The notes under the pieces are model-generated. The model did no database searches, was not told the origin of the DNA, and saw nothing but the letters and a program-made list of their open reading frames with translations. The translations under genes were made by a program, and so were the position numbers. A stretch of DNA of 64,000 nt from Actinosynnema sp. ALI-1.44 (GTDB lineage: Bacteria; Actinomycetota; Actinomycetes; Mycobacteriales; Pseudonocardiaceae), in NCBI RefSeq assembly GCF_001984155.1, contig NZ_MTQO01000044.1, positions 124,001-188,000 of the forward strand, given 5' to 3'. Every line of letters starts with the position of its first letter. Position 1 is the first letter of the stretch. Of this stretch, positions 54,271-63,921 are shown one piece after another.

Positions 54271-55334
54271 CAGAACACCACCACCGATCGCAACGCCGAA
54301 CCGCCGCGCAACGCTTCCAGAGCCGCCGGGAGCTCGGCCAGGTCGATCCGGCCGCTGATCAACGGTTCCAGGTTCAACGTCCCGTCCCGCCAGGCGTCGA
54401 TCACCCGGGGGTAGTCGCGGCGCACGTCGCTGGAGCCGAACACCGAGCCGACCAGGTGTCGGCCGCTGGCGTACAGCTCACGCGCGGTGAACGGCACCAC
54501 CGCGTCCGGCGCCCCGACGCCGACGACCACGGTGGTGCCGCCCCGGCGGGTGGCGTCGTACGCCGCCCGGATGGTGCCGGGAATCCCGACCGCTTCGAAA
54601 GCCACGTCGAACCCGTCCCCCATCACTCCGGTCAGTTCGTCCGGTGCGGCCACGGCGGTCGCACCCAGAGTCAACGCCAGTTCACGCTTGGCCGCGACCG
54701 GATCGACGGCGAGCACCGTGGCGGCGCCGGCGGCGCGGGCGGCCTGGACAACGGCCATCCCGACGCCGCCGCACCCGATCACCACGGCGCTGTCGCCCTG
54801 TCGAAGCGCCGCGGTGTTGCGGACCGCGCCCACACCCGTGGTGATGCCGCAGCTGACCAGTGCACCGATCTCGAACGGCACGTCATCCGGCAACGGCACC
54901 AGGTTGTGCTGTGTCACCACGATCTCCTCGGCGAACGCGCCACAGCCCGCCTGCGCGGCCACGGGCGAGCCGTCCACCACGAACCGGGGCCGCCGGTAGC
55001 CGGGCGTCGTGTTGTACGTGCACAGTTCGGGTTGTGCCCGCTGGCACCACGGGCATGTCCCGCACTGCGGCACCCACGACACCATCACCCTGTCCCCCAC
55101 GGCGAACCCGGCCACGTCCGGACCGACTTCCAGTACCTCACCGGCCGCTTCGTGGCCGAGCACCACCGGTGGGGCGATGCCGAGCCGTCCGGTGGCAGCG
55201 GACAGGTCCGAATGGCACACACCCGCCGCCCGTACCCTGACCCGCACCAGCACGTCGGTGACGTCCATGGTGGACACGTCGTCCCGGATCCCGATCCCGT
55301 CCATTCCGCTGTGCTGCAACACCGCGGCCCGCAT
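54270..55334 (-). CDS. Zinc-dependent alcohol dehydrogenase
   Basis: 354 residues. Catalytic zinc site CHSDL and GHEAAGEV, structural zinc cysteines CGTCPWCQRAQPELC, and NAD Rossmann motif GCGGVGMAVVQAA. Its TGA shares one base with the next gene's ATG (TGATG). It would oxidise an alcohol or amino alcohol of the catabolic route. Confidence 0.92.
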   Translation of the reverse strand: MRAAVLQHSGMDGIGIRDDVSTMDVTDVLVRVRVRAAGVCHSDLSAATGRLGIAPPVVLGHEAAGEVLEVGPDVAGFAVGDRVMVSWVPQCGTCPWCQRAQPELCTYNTTPGYRRPRFVVDGSPVAAQAGCGAFAEEIVVTQHNLVPLPDDVPFEIGALVSCGITTGVGAVRNTAALRQGDSAVVIGCGGVGMAVVQAARAAGAATVLAVDPVAAKRELALTLGATAVAAPDELTGVMGDGFDVAFEAVGIPGTIRAAYDATRRGGTTVVVGVGAPDAVVPFTARELYASGRHLVGSVFGSSDVRRDYPRVIDAWRDGTLNLEPLISGRIDLAELPAALEALRGGSALRSVVVF

Positions 55335-55350
55335 CAGATTCTCCTTCGGC

Positions 55351-56382
55351 TCAGCCGGTCTGCCATGTCGTCCAGGCCTGGACGACCCGGCTGTAGTTGC
55401 CGGTCCACCAGTCCGCGTTGATGAACACCGTGTCGGCCGCGTGTTGCGGGCCGAGCACGTCGATCTGCCGCTGGATGTCGTTCAGGTCCGACTTCCTGGC
55501 AGCGGTGTTGGCGGCGCCCGCACCGGACAGTTCGGCGAACCGCGCGCCCTGCTCCGGCCCGGAGGCGTACTTGATCAGCTCCTGTGCCTGGTCCTTCTTC
55601 GGGCTGCCCTTCGGCACCACGAACACGTCCCAGGTCACCGGGATCTTCGTGGGAACGCGTTTCCACTGCGTGCCACCGGCTTTCAACGTGGAGTACGCGC
55701 GGGCGCTGACGATCAGCGCCATGTCCGCCTGGTTGTCCACCATGATCTGCTGTTGCTGGCCGTAGGTCTGGGCCAGCGTGAGGTCGCGGCGGATCTTGCC
55801 GTACGTCCGCAGCACGCGGTCCATGTCCAGCGGGTAGAGCTTGTCGGCGGGCACACCGTCGGCGAGCAGCGCGGCTTCGAGTTGGCCGGTGGTCGGGTCC
55901 TTGGCGTAGATGACGCGTTTGCCGGGGAACTTCACCGGGTCGAAGAAGTCCGCGAGCGCGGTCGGCGGCTTGGCGCCGTAGGTCTTCTCGTTGTACATGA
56001 ACATCAAGCCGAACAGGGCAGCCGGGACACCGCAGTCGGACAAGGTACCGGGTGGGAAGCTGTCCTTCAGCGGGCCCACGTCGATCTTCTCCAGCAACGT
56101 TCCGCAGTGCTCACGGGCCATGAACGCGTCTGTGTCGACGACGTCCCACGTCACGCGGCCCGCTTCCACCATGGCCCGCAGTTTGGCGTTGTCCGACGGG
56201 CCATCCAGCACCACCTTGACGCCGGTGTCCTTCTGGTACGGCTCCAGGAAGCCCTTCTGCTGCCCGTCCTGGTACGCGCCTTTGCCGTACGACACGAACG
56301 TGAGCGACTTGCCGTCCCCGCCCGCTGTGCCGCACGACGCGACTAACACGGCGACGACGGCCACCAATCCCAGTCGACGCAC
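55351..56382 (-). CDS. Polyamine-type ABC transporter substrate-binding lipoprotein (copy 1)
   Basis: 343 residues, GTG at 56382 with a strong AAGGAGG 7 bases upstream. Lipoprotein signal ending VASCG, then the PotD/spermidine-binding fold (TFVSYGKGAYQDGQQ, VTWDVVDTDAF, FPGKRVI, LLADGVPADKLYPLD). It is clearly related to the second binding protein at 59145-60176 (shared VTWDVVDT, CGVPA, ALLADGVPADKLYPLD), an internal duplication. Confidence 0.9.
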   Translation of the reverse strand: MRRLGLVAVVAVLVASCGTAGGDGKSLTFVSYGKGAYQDGQQKGFLEPYQKDTGVKVVLDGPSDNAKLRAMVEAGRVTWDVVDTDAFMAREHCGTLLEKIDVGPLKDSFPPGTLSDCGVPAALFGLMFMYNEKTYGAKPPTALADFFDPVKFPGKRVIYAKDPTTGQLEAALLADGVPADKLYPLDMDRVLRTYGKIRRDLTLAQTYGQQQQIMVDNQADMALIVSARAYSTLKAGGTQWKRVPTKIPVTWDVFVVPKGSPKKDQAQELIKYASGPEQGARFAELSGAGAANTAARKSDLNDIQRQIDVLGPQHAADTVFINADWWTGNYSRVVQAWTTWQTG

Positions 56383-56385
56383 GAC

Positions 56386-57402
56386 TCACCCTCCTTGAAC
56401 GCTGGTCTGATGACTCGGACTCCAGCTGGCGATCACCGGCTCGCCCGGTGCGGCGGGCAGCGGGGCCCCGGCCAGCCGCATCGCGGAGCCCTCGGTGCCG
56501 CCGTCGAAACGCAGCCCGATCCGGTGGTGGTTGCCCACGTAGACGACCTCGGTGATCACCGCCTTGCGGCGCTGGTGTCCGTCGGGCACGCTGTCCGGCC
56601 CGGCGTGCAGGTCCAGTCGCTCCGGCCGGACCACGAACTTGCGCTCGTCGCCGTCCTCGGTGAACACATTGGACTCGCCGAGGAACTGGGCCACGAACAG
56701 CGTGGCCGGTCGTTCGTACAGCTCGGTCGGCGTGCCGACCTGCTCGACCTTGCCGTTGTTGAACACGGCGATCCGGTCGGACAGCGTCAGCGCCTCTTCC
56801 TGGTCGTGTGTGACGAACAGGAACGTCATACCCAGTTCGCGGTGCATCCGGGCGATTTCCTTGCGCAGCTGGTCGCGCAGTTTCTTGTCCAACGCCCCCA
56901 GCGGCTCGTCCATCAGCAGCGCCCGTGGCTGGTACACGACGGCGCGGGCCAGCGCGACGCGTTGCTGCTGACCGCCGGACAGCTGGCGGGGAAGGCGGTC
57001 GGCGCAGTCGGACAGCCCGACCAGCGCGAGTGCTTCGTCCACTTTGGTCCGGATCTCCGGTTTGGGCACGGAACGCTGCTGCAGCGGGAACGCCACGTTC
57101 TTGGCCACAGTCAGGTGTGGGAACAGGGCGTACTGCTGGAACACCACGCCGAGGTCGCGTTTGTGGGGCTTGAGGCCGCTGATGTCCTTGCCGTCGACGC
57201 AGATCGAGCCGCTGGTCAGCGGGACGAAACCGGCGATCATGGACAGGGTGGTGGTCTTGCCGGACCCGGACGGGCCGAGGAACGTCATGAACTCCCCCGG
57301 CGCGATGTCCAGCGAGACGTCGTCGACCGCGGGCCGGGGCAGCCCGGCGAACACTTTGGACACACCGGAGATCCGGATGCCGTGGCTTCGGGAAGGGTTC
57401 AT
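56386..57402 (-). CDS. ABC transporter ATP-binding protein (PotA-like)
   Basis: 338 residues. Walker A GPSGSGKTT, Q-loop FQQYALFPHL, signature LSGGQQQRVALARA, Walker B ALLMDEP and H-loop FVTHD, with a C-terminal TOBE domain (FVVRPERLDL). ATG at 57402 overlaps the permease stop. It energises uptake through the two permeases; the length and TOBE domain fit the spermidine/putrescine class. Confidence 0.94.
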   Translation of the reverse strand: MNPSRSHGIRISGVSKVFAGLPRPAVDDVSLDIAPGEFMTFLGPSGSGKTTTLSMIAGFVPLTSGSICVDGKDISGLKPHKRDLGVVFQQYALFPHLTVAKNVAFPLQQRSVPKPEIRTKVDEALALVGLSDCADRLPRQLSGGQQQRVALARAVVYQPRALLMDEPLGALDKKLRDQLRKEIARMHRELGMTFLFVTHDQEEALTLSDRIAVFNNGKVEQVGTPTELYERPATLFVAQFLGESNVFTEDGDERKFVVRPERLDLHAGPDSVPDGHQRRKAVITEVVYVGNHHRIGLRFDGGTEGSAMRLAGAPLPAAPGEPVIASWSPSHQTSVQGG

Positions 57403-58193
57403 GCGTCGCTCCGGCGTCGGCGGATGAGTTGGGGCAGCAGCAGGGCCGCGGTGGTGACCACGACGATCAGGCTGGACGCCGCGGCGATGGTCGGGTCGAT
57501 CTCGAGCGTGATCGAGTCGTACATCTGGACGGGCAGGGTGCGGATGTCCGGGGTTTGCAGGAACAACGCGATCACCACTTCGTCGAACGAGGTGACGAAC
57601 GCGAACACGAACCCGGAGGCGATGCCCGGCGCCAGCAGCGGGAGGGTGATCCGGCGGACGATGGTCCAGCCGGACGCGCCGAGGCTGGCCGCGGCGACCT
57701 CGACCGTGCGGTCGTACCCGGCGAGGCTGGCCGACACGGACGTGATCACGAACGGAACCGCGAGCACGGTGTGGGCCAGGACGAACCCGAGGAGCGTGCC
57801 GTTGAGGTGCCAGCGCAGGAAAGTGGCGTAGATGGCGATCGCGACCACGATGCCGGGCACGATCATCGGGGCCATCATGGCCGAGCGCAGCATCTCCCGG
57901 CCGGGGAACCGGCCGCGGTCCAGTCCGATCGCGGCGGCCACACCGATGACCGTGGCGAGCACACCGGTCAGCAACGCGGCCTGGACCGACGTGATCACGG
58001 AGTCCATCCACTGCGGTGAGGAGAAGAACTCCTCGTACCAGCGCAATGACCATTCCTTCGGCGGGAACTCGAAAGTCTGACCGGCGCCGAGGCTCATCGG
58101 AATGACCACAAGCGTGGGCGCAAGCAGCAGCACAGCGACCGCGAGCACCCACAGCCGCAGGCCCCACCCCATATTCTGCTTGGTACTAGGCAC
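57399..58193 (-). CDS. ABC transporter permease (PotC-like)
   Basis: 264 residues, six membrane helices, and the EAA loop VEVAAASLGASGWTIVRRI that contacts the ATPase. GTG at 58193 overlaps the preceding permease by 8 bp. Confidence 0.93.
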   Translation of the reverse strand: MPSTKQNMGWGLRLWVLAVAVLLLAPTLVVIPMSLGAGQTFEFPPKEWSLRWYEEFFSSPQWMDSVITSVQAALLTGVLATVIGVAAAIGLDRGRFPGREMLRSAMMAPMIVPGIVVAIAIYATFLRWHLNGTLLGFVLAHTVLAVPFVITSVSASLAGYDRTVEVAAASLGASGWTIVRRITLPLLAPGIASGFVFAFVTSFDEVVIALFLQTPDIRTLPVQMYDSITLEIDPTIAAASSLIVVVTTAALLLPQLIRRRRSDA

Positions 58194-59148
58194 GGTCCAC
58201 CGCCTGGTTCAACGCGGTCGCGGGCCGGGCGACCCGGCTGACCGCGAACAGCACGACGAGCGTGACGACCAGCAGGACAGTGCCCAGCGCGCCCGCGCCG
58301 GGGAAGTCCAGCAAATCACCGACTCGGGTCTCGATCACCTGGGACACCAGTGACTGCTGCGGGCTGCCCAGCAGAGCGGGCGTGATGAAGAACCCGAGCG
58401 TCACGATGAACACCAGACTGAAGCCGGACACCACACCCGGGAGCGACAGCGGGGCGTAGATCCGCGCGAACGACTTCGGGCGGGAAGCGCCGAGGCTGGT
58501 CGCCGCGTCCATCAGCCTCAGGTCGATCGTGCTCATGGTGCTGTACAGCGGCAGCACCATGAACGGCAGCATCACCTGGACCATCGCCACCGTCACACCG
58601 GTGACGCTGCCCAGCAGGACGACGCCGTCGATGCCGATGGCGGAGAAGAACCGATCGATCAGCCCACCGCGTTGTTCCAGCAGGTACCAGGCGAAGTTAC
58701 GAGCCATCACCGACGTCCAGAACGGCAACAGCACCAGCACCGTGAGCACCGCCCGCATGCGGCGGGACACCCTGGTCATGGCGTAGGCGTACGGGTAGGC
58801 GATGAGCAGCGTGGCCACACCGACGATCAACGCGGTCCGCAGCGTGCGCAGCAGTACGGTGACTGACACGCCATCGGTGAACAGTGCGGTGTAATTGTCC
58901 AGCCCGATCGCTGGTTCGGTGAAGCTGCGCCACACGATGATGGCCAGCGGGTAGAAGAAGAACACCAGGAGAACCGCGATCGCGGGCAGCAGAATCCACC
59001 CGGTCGCTGACCGGCGGTTGTGCCGGGTCGAGGTCGCCCCGGCCATGTCCACGGTCTGGCTCAGGCGATCCGCACCCGGCTGACTCGCACCCGGTTGGGC
59101 GGCACCGCGCTGGACTGAACTTCGTTGCTCCGAATTCATCGGCGTCAT
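58186..59148 (-). CDS. ABC transporter permease (PotB-like)
   Basis: 320 residues: a polar N-terminal tail of about 45 residues, then six membrane helices with the EAA loop MDAATSLGASRPKSFARIYAPL. The ATG at 59148 overlaps the TGA of the second binding protein (ATGA). Confidence 0.93.
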   Translation of the reverse strand: MTPMNSEQRSSVQRGAAQPGASQPGADRLSQTVDMAGATSTRHNRRSATGWILLPAIAVLLVFFFYPLAIIVWRSFTEPAIGLDNYTALFTDGVSVTVLLRTLRTALIVGVATLLIAYPYAYAMTRVSRRMRAVLTVLVLLPFWTSVMARNFAWYLLEQRGGLIDRFFSAIGIDGVVLLGSVTGVTVAMVQVMLPFMVLPLYSTMSTIDLRLMDAATSLGASRPKSFARIYAPLSLPGVVSGFSLVFIVTLGFFITPALLGSPQQSLVSQVIETRVGDLLDFPGAGALGTVLLVVTLVVLFAVSRVARPATALNQAVDRA

Positions 59149-60176
59149 CCCGCCAGCCACTTGCTGAACCGCGCGGTGACCTGGTCGAAATTCTGGGCCC
59201 ACCACTTCGCGTTGCCGAGCACCACGGTGTGCTTGTGTTCCGGCGAGAACGCGTCGATGCGGCGTTGGACGTCGTCGAACTTCGGCGTGGCGTTCTGGTG
59301 CGCCGACTGGACGGAGGCCAGTTCGGAGAACTTCGCCGCCTGCTCCGGTTTGCTGGCGAAAGCGATGAACTTCATGGCCAGGTCGCGGTTCGCCGAGCCC
59401 TTGGGCACCACAAGGTCGTTCCAGTTCACCAAAGTCTTGTCCCACACTGTCTCGAACGGCGCGCCCGCCTTGAGCGTCTGGTAGGCCCGTGCCGTCGACA
59501 CGAGCGTCAGGTCGACCTGGCCGTCCACCATGGACTGCTGCATCTGCCCGTACGTCTTGGCGAACGTGGTGATCGGCTTGATCACGTCGAGTTTGCGCAG
59601 TGCGCGTTCGACATCGAGCGGGTACAGCTTGTCGGCGGGCACACCGTCGGCGAGCAGCGCGTACTCCAGCAGACCGGTCGCCACGTCGGGCGGGACGATC
59701 CGGCGGCCGGGGAAGCGCACCGGATCGAAGAAGTCCGCGATCGTCGTGGGCTTCGTGCCGGTGAACTTCCTGGTGTCGTACATGAACAGGATGCTGTAGT
59801 AGAAGGCGGGCACACCGCATTCGCTGACCGTCTCCGGCGGGAACGCGGTGCGGTCGACCACCGAGAAGTCCAGCTTCTCCACGTACTTCCCGCAGTACTG
59901 TTCGGCCGCGGCGGCGCTGGTGTCCACCACGTCCCATGTGACCTTGCCTGCCTCGACCATGGTGCGCAGCTTGGCCTCGTCCACCGGGCCGTCGTTGCGG
60001 AACTTCGTCCCGGTCTGGTCGGTGAACGGCTGCTGCCACGCGGTCTTCTGGTTGTCCTGGAAGGAACTCCCAGTGGACACGAACGTGAGTGCCGGTTCGC
60101 TCGACCCGCTCCCGCCACAAGCGGTCGCCAGGACCAGAACCAGCGCCAGACAGCCAAGATTCTTCATTCGGCGCAC
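59145..60176 (-). CDS. Polyamine-type ABC transporter substrate-binding lipoprotein (copy 2)
   Basis: 343 residues, GTG at 60176 with GGAGG 5 bases upstream. Lipobox LATACGG and PotD-like fold, same length as copy 1. Both copies are inside the same operon, one before and one after the permease/ATPase genes, suggesting two ligands share one transporter. Confidence 0.9.
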   Translation of the reverse strand: MRRMKNLGCLALVLVLATACGGSGSSEPALTFVSTGSSFQDNQKTAWQQPFTDQTGTKFRNDGPVDEAKLRTMVEAGKVTWDVVDTSAAAAEQYCGKYVEKLDFSVVDRTAFPPETVSECGVPAFYYSILFMYDTRKFTGTKPTTIADFFDPVRFPGRRIVPPDVATGLLEYALLADGVPADKLYPLDVERALRKLDVIKPITTFAKTYGQMQQSMVDGQVDLTLVSTARAYQTLKAGAPFETVWDKTLVNWNDLVVPKGSANRDLAMKFIAFASKPEQAAKFSELASVQSAHQNATPKFDDVQRRIDAFSPEHKHTVVLGNAKWWAQNFDQVTARFSKWLAG

Positions 60177-60209
60177 AGCGACCTCCGAAGTCGGCGTTGA
60201 CTTCCCTCG

Positions 60210-61469
60210 TCAGTTCCCGGCTGCCCGCACGTGCGTGGACACGACGCGGACCAGGGTGTCGGCTTGCTCGTCGGTGATGACCAACGGCGGCGAGATGACG
60301 ATGTTGTTGCCCGCGGCGCGGATGATCAACCCGTCCGCTCGCGCTCCGGCCTGCACGCTCGCGGCGTCCCGGTCGAGCTCGATGCCGAGCATCAGGCCGA
60401 CGCCGCGCACTTCCCGGACGTGGTCGAGTTCGGCCAGCGGTGCGAGGCCGTCCATCACGCGCGCCCCGACCGTCTTGGCTCGTTCCAACAGGCCTTCCCG
60501 TTCCAGGATGTCCAAGTTGGCCAGTGCGACGGCGGCTCCGACGGGGTGACCGTTGTAGGTGAAGCCGTGCGAGAACGTGGCGCCGTCGGCCAGGTCGAGC
60601 ACGCGCCTGCCGATCAGGACCGCACCCATCGGGATGTATCCGCTGGACAGGCCCTTGGCGGTGACGATCATGTCCGGTTCGATGCCGTAGTACTCGGCGG
60701 CGAACCAGTGGCCGACGCGACCGAACCCGGTGACGATCTCGTCAAGGATCAGCAGGATGTCGTGGCGGCGCAGGACCTCCTGGACGCGGGGCCAGTAGTC
60801 GGCAGGCGGCGGGACCATGCCGCCGACGCCGAGCACGGGCTCGCCGATGAACGCGGCGACGCGGTCCGCGCCGAGTTCGGCGATCTTGTTCTCCAACTCG
60901 GTGACCAGCGTGTCGGTGTCGTGGTCGAGACTGTGCGGCTTGCCGAGGAACTCCACGTCCGGCATGAGCGGTCCGAACCCGGCCCGCAGCCGGTCGATCC
61001 CCGTCGCGGACAGTGACCCGCCGCCCATGCCGTGGTAACCGGCGGTCCTCGCCAGGATCACGGTCCGCTGTGGACGTCCGGCGTTGTACTGGGCCAGGCG
61101 GGCGAGTTTGATCGCCGTCTCATTGCCCTCGGAGCCGCCGTTGGTGAAGAACACGCGCTCGATCCCGGCGGGTGCCAGCTTCAGCAGCCGGTCGGCCAGC
61201 CGGATGGCGGGCTCGTTGGAGTAGTCGTTGAACGACGAGTAGAACTCGAGCCGCTCGATCTGGGCGGCCGCGGCGGCGGCGAGTTCCTTGCGGCCGTGCC
61301 CGACCGGGCACTGCCACAGGCCGCAGGTCCCATCCAGATAGGACTTCCCGTTGACGTCCCACAGGACCGCGCCCGCACCCCGTTCGAAGATCACCGGGCG
61401 GTCCGGTGCGCCGATCGTCGTGTGCGGGTGGATGATGCCGCCCATGTCCATCGCTTCGAGTGTGGTCAT
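60210..61469 (-). CDS. Class III (omega) aminotransferase
   Basis: 419 residues from ATG 61469 (GAGGA upstream); an in-frame start 15 bases earlier is less likely. PLP-fold motifs [31 protein letters not shown] and catalytic lysine in [11 protein letters not shown]. It is the first gene of the operon. A gamma-aminobutyrate, putrescine or beta-alanine type transaminase fits the polyamine-like transporter behind it and the aldehyde dehydrogenase fragment at the window end. Confidence 0.92.
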   Translation of the reverse strand: MTTLEAMDMGGIIHPHTTIGAPDRPVIFERGAGAVLWDVNGKSYLDGTCGLWQCPVGHGRKELAAAAAAQIERLEFYSSFNDYSNEPAIRLADRLLKLAPAGIERVFFTNGGSEGNETAIKLARLAQYNAGRPQRTVILARTAGYHGMGGGSLSATGIDRLRAGFGPLMPDVEFLGKPHSLDHDTDTLVTELENKIAELGADRVAAFIGEPVLGVGGMVPPPADYWPRVQEVLRRHDILLILDEIVTGFGRVGHWFAAEYYGIEPDMIVTAKGLSSGYIPMGAVLIGRRVLDLADGATFSHGFTYNGHPVGAAVALANLDILEREGLLERAKTVGARVMDGLAPLAELDHVREVRGVGLMLGIELDRDAASVQAGARADGLIIRAAGNNIVISPPLVITDEQADTLVRVVSTHVRAAGN

Positions 61470-61533
61470 GCCCGCCGTCCTCACAGCCTGATCGCGATCG
61501 CCCGCGTCCTTGGCGGCCTAGTCTCGACCGCTC

Positions 61534-61698
61534 TGTTGTCATTGTCAACAGCTGAACCGCCCTTCGATCCCGGATTTCCGCCACCACCAGGCTAAAAGCC
61601 CGACGGCGATGTTCCCGACCGGACACGCCGGGTCGCCGGACGGACACCCGACCAGGTCGGTATTAGCACACCAGAACCGCCTGTTGACGTTATCAACA
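61534..61698. promoter_or_regulatory. Two copies of a 17-bp operator in the divergent promoter region
   Basis: TGTTGTCATTGTCAACA at 61534-61550 and TGTTGACGTTATCAACA at 61682-61698 fit one near-palindrome, TGTTGWCRTTRTCAACA. The first contains TTGACA on the minus strand, usable as the -35 of the aminotransferase operon; the second contains TTGACG on the plus strand before the hydrolase gene. One regulator, not encoded nearby in the window, may control both directions. Confidence 0.7.
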
Positions 61699-61720
61699 TG
61701 CCTCTGTCACTCTCTGCGCC

Positions 61721-62671
61721 ATGACACGACTGAGCCGACGCCAGATGATGGTGGCGTCCACAGCCACGGCTTTCGCCCTGTCCGCCACATCCGAGGCAGC
61801 CGCCGACACCGCCCCGTGTGGATCCCCGTGTGGATCACTGCCACGGGAGCCGATCCCGGCGCAGGTACCTGCCAGAGAAGGCTTCCTGGACGTGCCCGGC
61901 GCACGGTTATGGTTCTGGGACACCGGCGGCCACGGCCCCGCCGTCGTGCTGTCGCACCCAGGCAGCGGCAGCGCGTTGTCCTGGCCGTACCAACAACCCG
62001 TGTTCGCCAAGGCCGGGTACCGAGTGATCGCGTACTCACGGCGCGGGCACTACAACTCCACCCTGCCGACGCCGGGGAACCCCGGCGTCGGCGCCGATGA
62101 TCTGCACGCGTTGGTCAACCACCTCGGACTGCGGCGGTTCCACCTGCTCGGCGCGGCCCTGGGCGGGTACTACGCGACGGACTACGCGCTGCTGCACCCG
62201 GAACGGTTGCACAGCCTGGTGATCCTGAGCAGCTTCATGGGCATCTCGGATCCGGAGTACCTGCGGGTGACGGAGTGGCTGCGGCCGCCGGGCTTCTCGG
62301 CCATGCGGCACGACTTCCTGGAGCTCAGCCCGTACTACCGGGCCGCCAACGAGGCGGGCGCTCGCAAGTGGCTGGAGATCTCGGACAAGTCACTGGGCGG
62401 GCACGACATCGAGAGCCAGACGTTGTCGGCCCCGATCAGCTGGGCGCGCCTGGAAACCCTCCGGGTGCGGACCCTGCTGGTCGGCGGGGACGCGGACCTC
62501 TACCTGCCGCCGCCGATCCTGCGGATGATCGCCGCCCACCTGCCGGGCAGCAGCTCGATCGTGTACAGCAAGGTCGGGCACTCGGCGAGCTGGGAACGTC
62601 CGAGCGAGTTCAACCGCGACGTGCTGAAGTTCCTTTCCGGCGGCCGGTTCCCGCGCGAAACTTGCCGCTGA
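61721..62671 (+). CDS. Tat-exported alpha/beta-hydrolase-fold protein lacking the nucleophile serine
   Basis: 316 residues. N-terminal twin-arginine signal (LSRRQMMVAS, then a hydrophobic ATAFALSATSEAAA). Hydrolase-fold motifs follow: LSHPGSGSALSW, RVIAYSRRGH, an acid in GGDADLYLPPP and the histidine in KVGHSASWE. The nucleophile elbow reads LLGAALGGYYA: alanine occupies the serine of GxSxG. It is therefore either a non-hydrolytic protein (binding, or cofactor-free oxygenase-like) or an inactive homologue. No ribosome-binding site precedes the ATG, so leaderless translation is possible. Confidence 0.85.
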   Translation: MTRLSRRQMMVASTATAFALSATSEAAADTAPCGSPCGSLPREPIPAQVPAREGFLDVPGARLWFWDTGGHGPAVVLSHPGSGSALSWPYQQPVFAKAGYRVIAYSRRGHYNSTLPTPGNPGVGADDLHALVNHLGLRRFHLLGAALGGYYATDYALLHPERLHSLVILSSFMGISDPEYLRVTEWLRPPGFSAMRHDFLELSPYYRAANEAGARKWLEISDKSLGGHDIESQTLSAPISWARLETLRVRTLLVGGDADLYLPPPILRMIAAHLPGSSSIVYSKVGHSASWERPSEFNRDVLKFLSGGRFPRETCR

Positions 62672-63829
62672 GCACCGGGGCGGGTTGCTTGGCCAGCCCG
62701 CCACCGCACGTCGGCCAGGCGATTCGCGTCGAGCACCGGCGATCGGTGGGTGGCCTCGCATCGGCGTTCGGTCTCGATCACTCGCATGGCGGCCGCTCCC
62801 GAGGAGGAGGGCGCGGCCGCCGCGCACGGTGGCCACGAGCACGGTGGCCAGTTGCCCGACCGGTCCATCACCGACCACCGACGGACGATCCCCAGCAGCG
62901 AACGCGTCCCCGGATATCGGCTATCGATCCCCGCCCGGCACCAGCCAGCGGTCGGTTCCCGGAGCAATCCGCCGCCGAGCACCGCAATCAGCCGTCGAGC
63001 ACCGGGGGGGCGGAGCTCGGCCAGCCTGCCGTCGCATACCGGCAGCTCGGTCCCGTCAGGACCAGCGGAGCAGTCGCGCCCTGCACCAGCGGGCCGGTGG
63101 GAGGCACGCCCCGGCGATCGGGTTCCCCGGGGCGATCAGGTTCCCGGGGGCCTGTCACCGCGCGCCCGGGGCCGCATTCCTCACCACCCAGCCGCCACCG
63201 GATACGAGCGGGCGCCCCCAAGGCCTGCGGGCCCGCTGCCCGGCACCAGCGGTCCTGCCCAGCACCAGCTGTCGGTTACCGCCGAGCACCAGCGGTCCTG
63301 CCCAGCACCAGCGGCCAGTTACCGCCGAGCACCAGGATTCCCGGCGAGCACCAGCGGGACGTTCCCGAAGGAGCCAGCCGCTGAACACCCGGCGGCCTGT
63401 CCTCGGCCAACCCCGCCAACGAACATTGGCGGTCAATCCCACCGAGCACGCAATCAACTCCACCGAGCACTCGGTCGACCCCACCGAGCATTGGTGGATC
63501 TATCCCCGGCGCAACCTGCCGCCGAGCACCTGGCCGGGTTGCTCGGCGAACCTGGCCCCGAGCACCCGGGGCGGGCTGCTCGGCGAACCCGACACCGATC
63601 CCTGGCACCGAGCACCAGTCCTGTCAGGACCAGCGGGCAGCTGCGCCCTCCACCGGCCGACGGTCGCAGCCACCGACCGGCGATCAATCGGCAGGGGGCT
63701 GCCGCCGTACACCGGTGGCAGACTCCCCCAGGACACCTGCCCCAGAAACCCAGGGACAACCTGCCCCAGTAGATCTGCCGCCGAGCAGCCAGCAAGAGCC
63801 ACGCGCGCGCTCATCTCCAACGCTTAACG
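62672..63829. repeat. Array of degenerate hairpin repeats
   Basis: About 1.1 kb without a convincing gene. A degenerate unit of roughly 37-43 bp recurs, built on GCCGAGCACC ... GGGTTGCTCGGC. Clear hairpins: 63521-63528 with 63540-63547 (8-bp arms GCCGAGCA/TGCTCGGC) and 63558-63564 with 63577-63583 (7-bp arms). A 43-bp tandem pair lies at 63243-63285 and 63286-63328 with few mismatches. Related copies are near 62662, 62998, 63378 and 63440-63500. Open frames through it have low-complexity, frame-indifferent translations. Confidence 0.7.
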
Positions 63830-63921
63830 CCGCGACGTCGACGTTGGTTCCAACCCTATCGAATCCGGCCGCAGACCTTGACAAAGGCACGCCCAGATCG
63901 ATGAGACGAGCAGCGCCCGGT

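Noticed and set aside
62685-63827. Long coding frames through the repeat region on both strands
   Set aside because: Several frames are open at once with Pro/Arg/Ser-rich or Gly-rich repeats; none has a ribosome-binding site or recognisable domain.
62672-63829. CRISPR array
   Set aside because: Units are degenerate, not near-identical, there are no constant-length unique spacers and no cas genes nearby.
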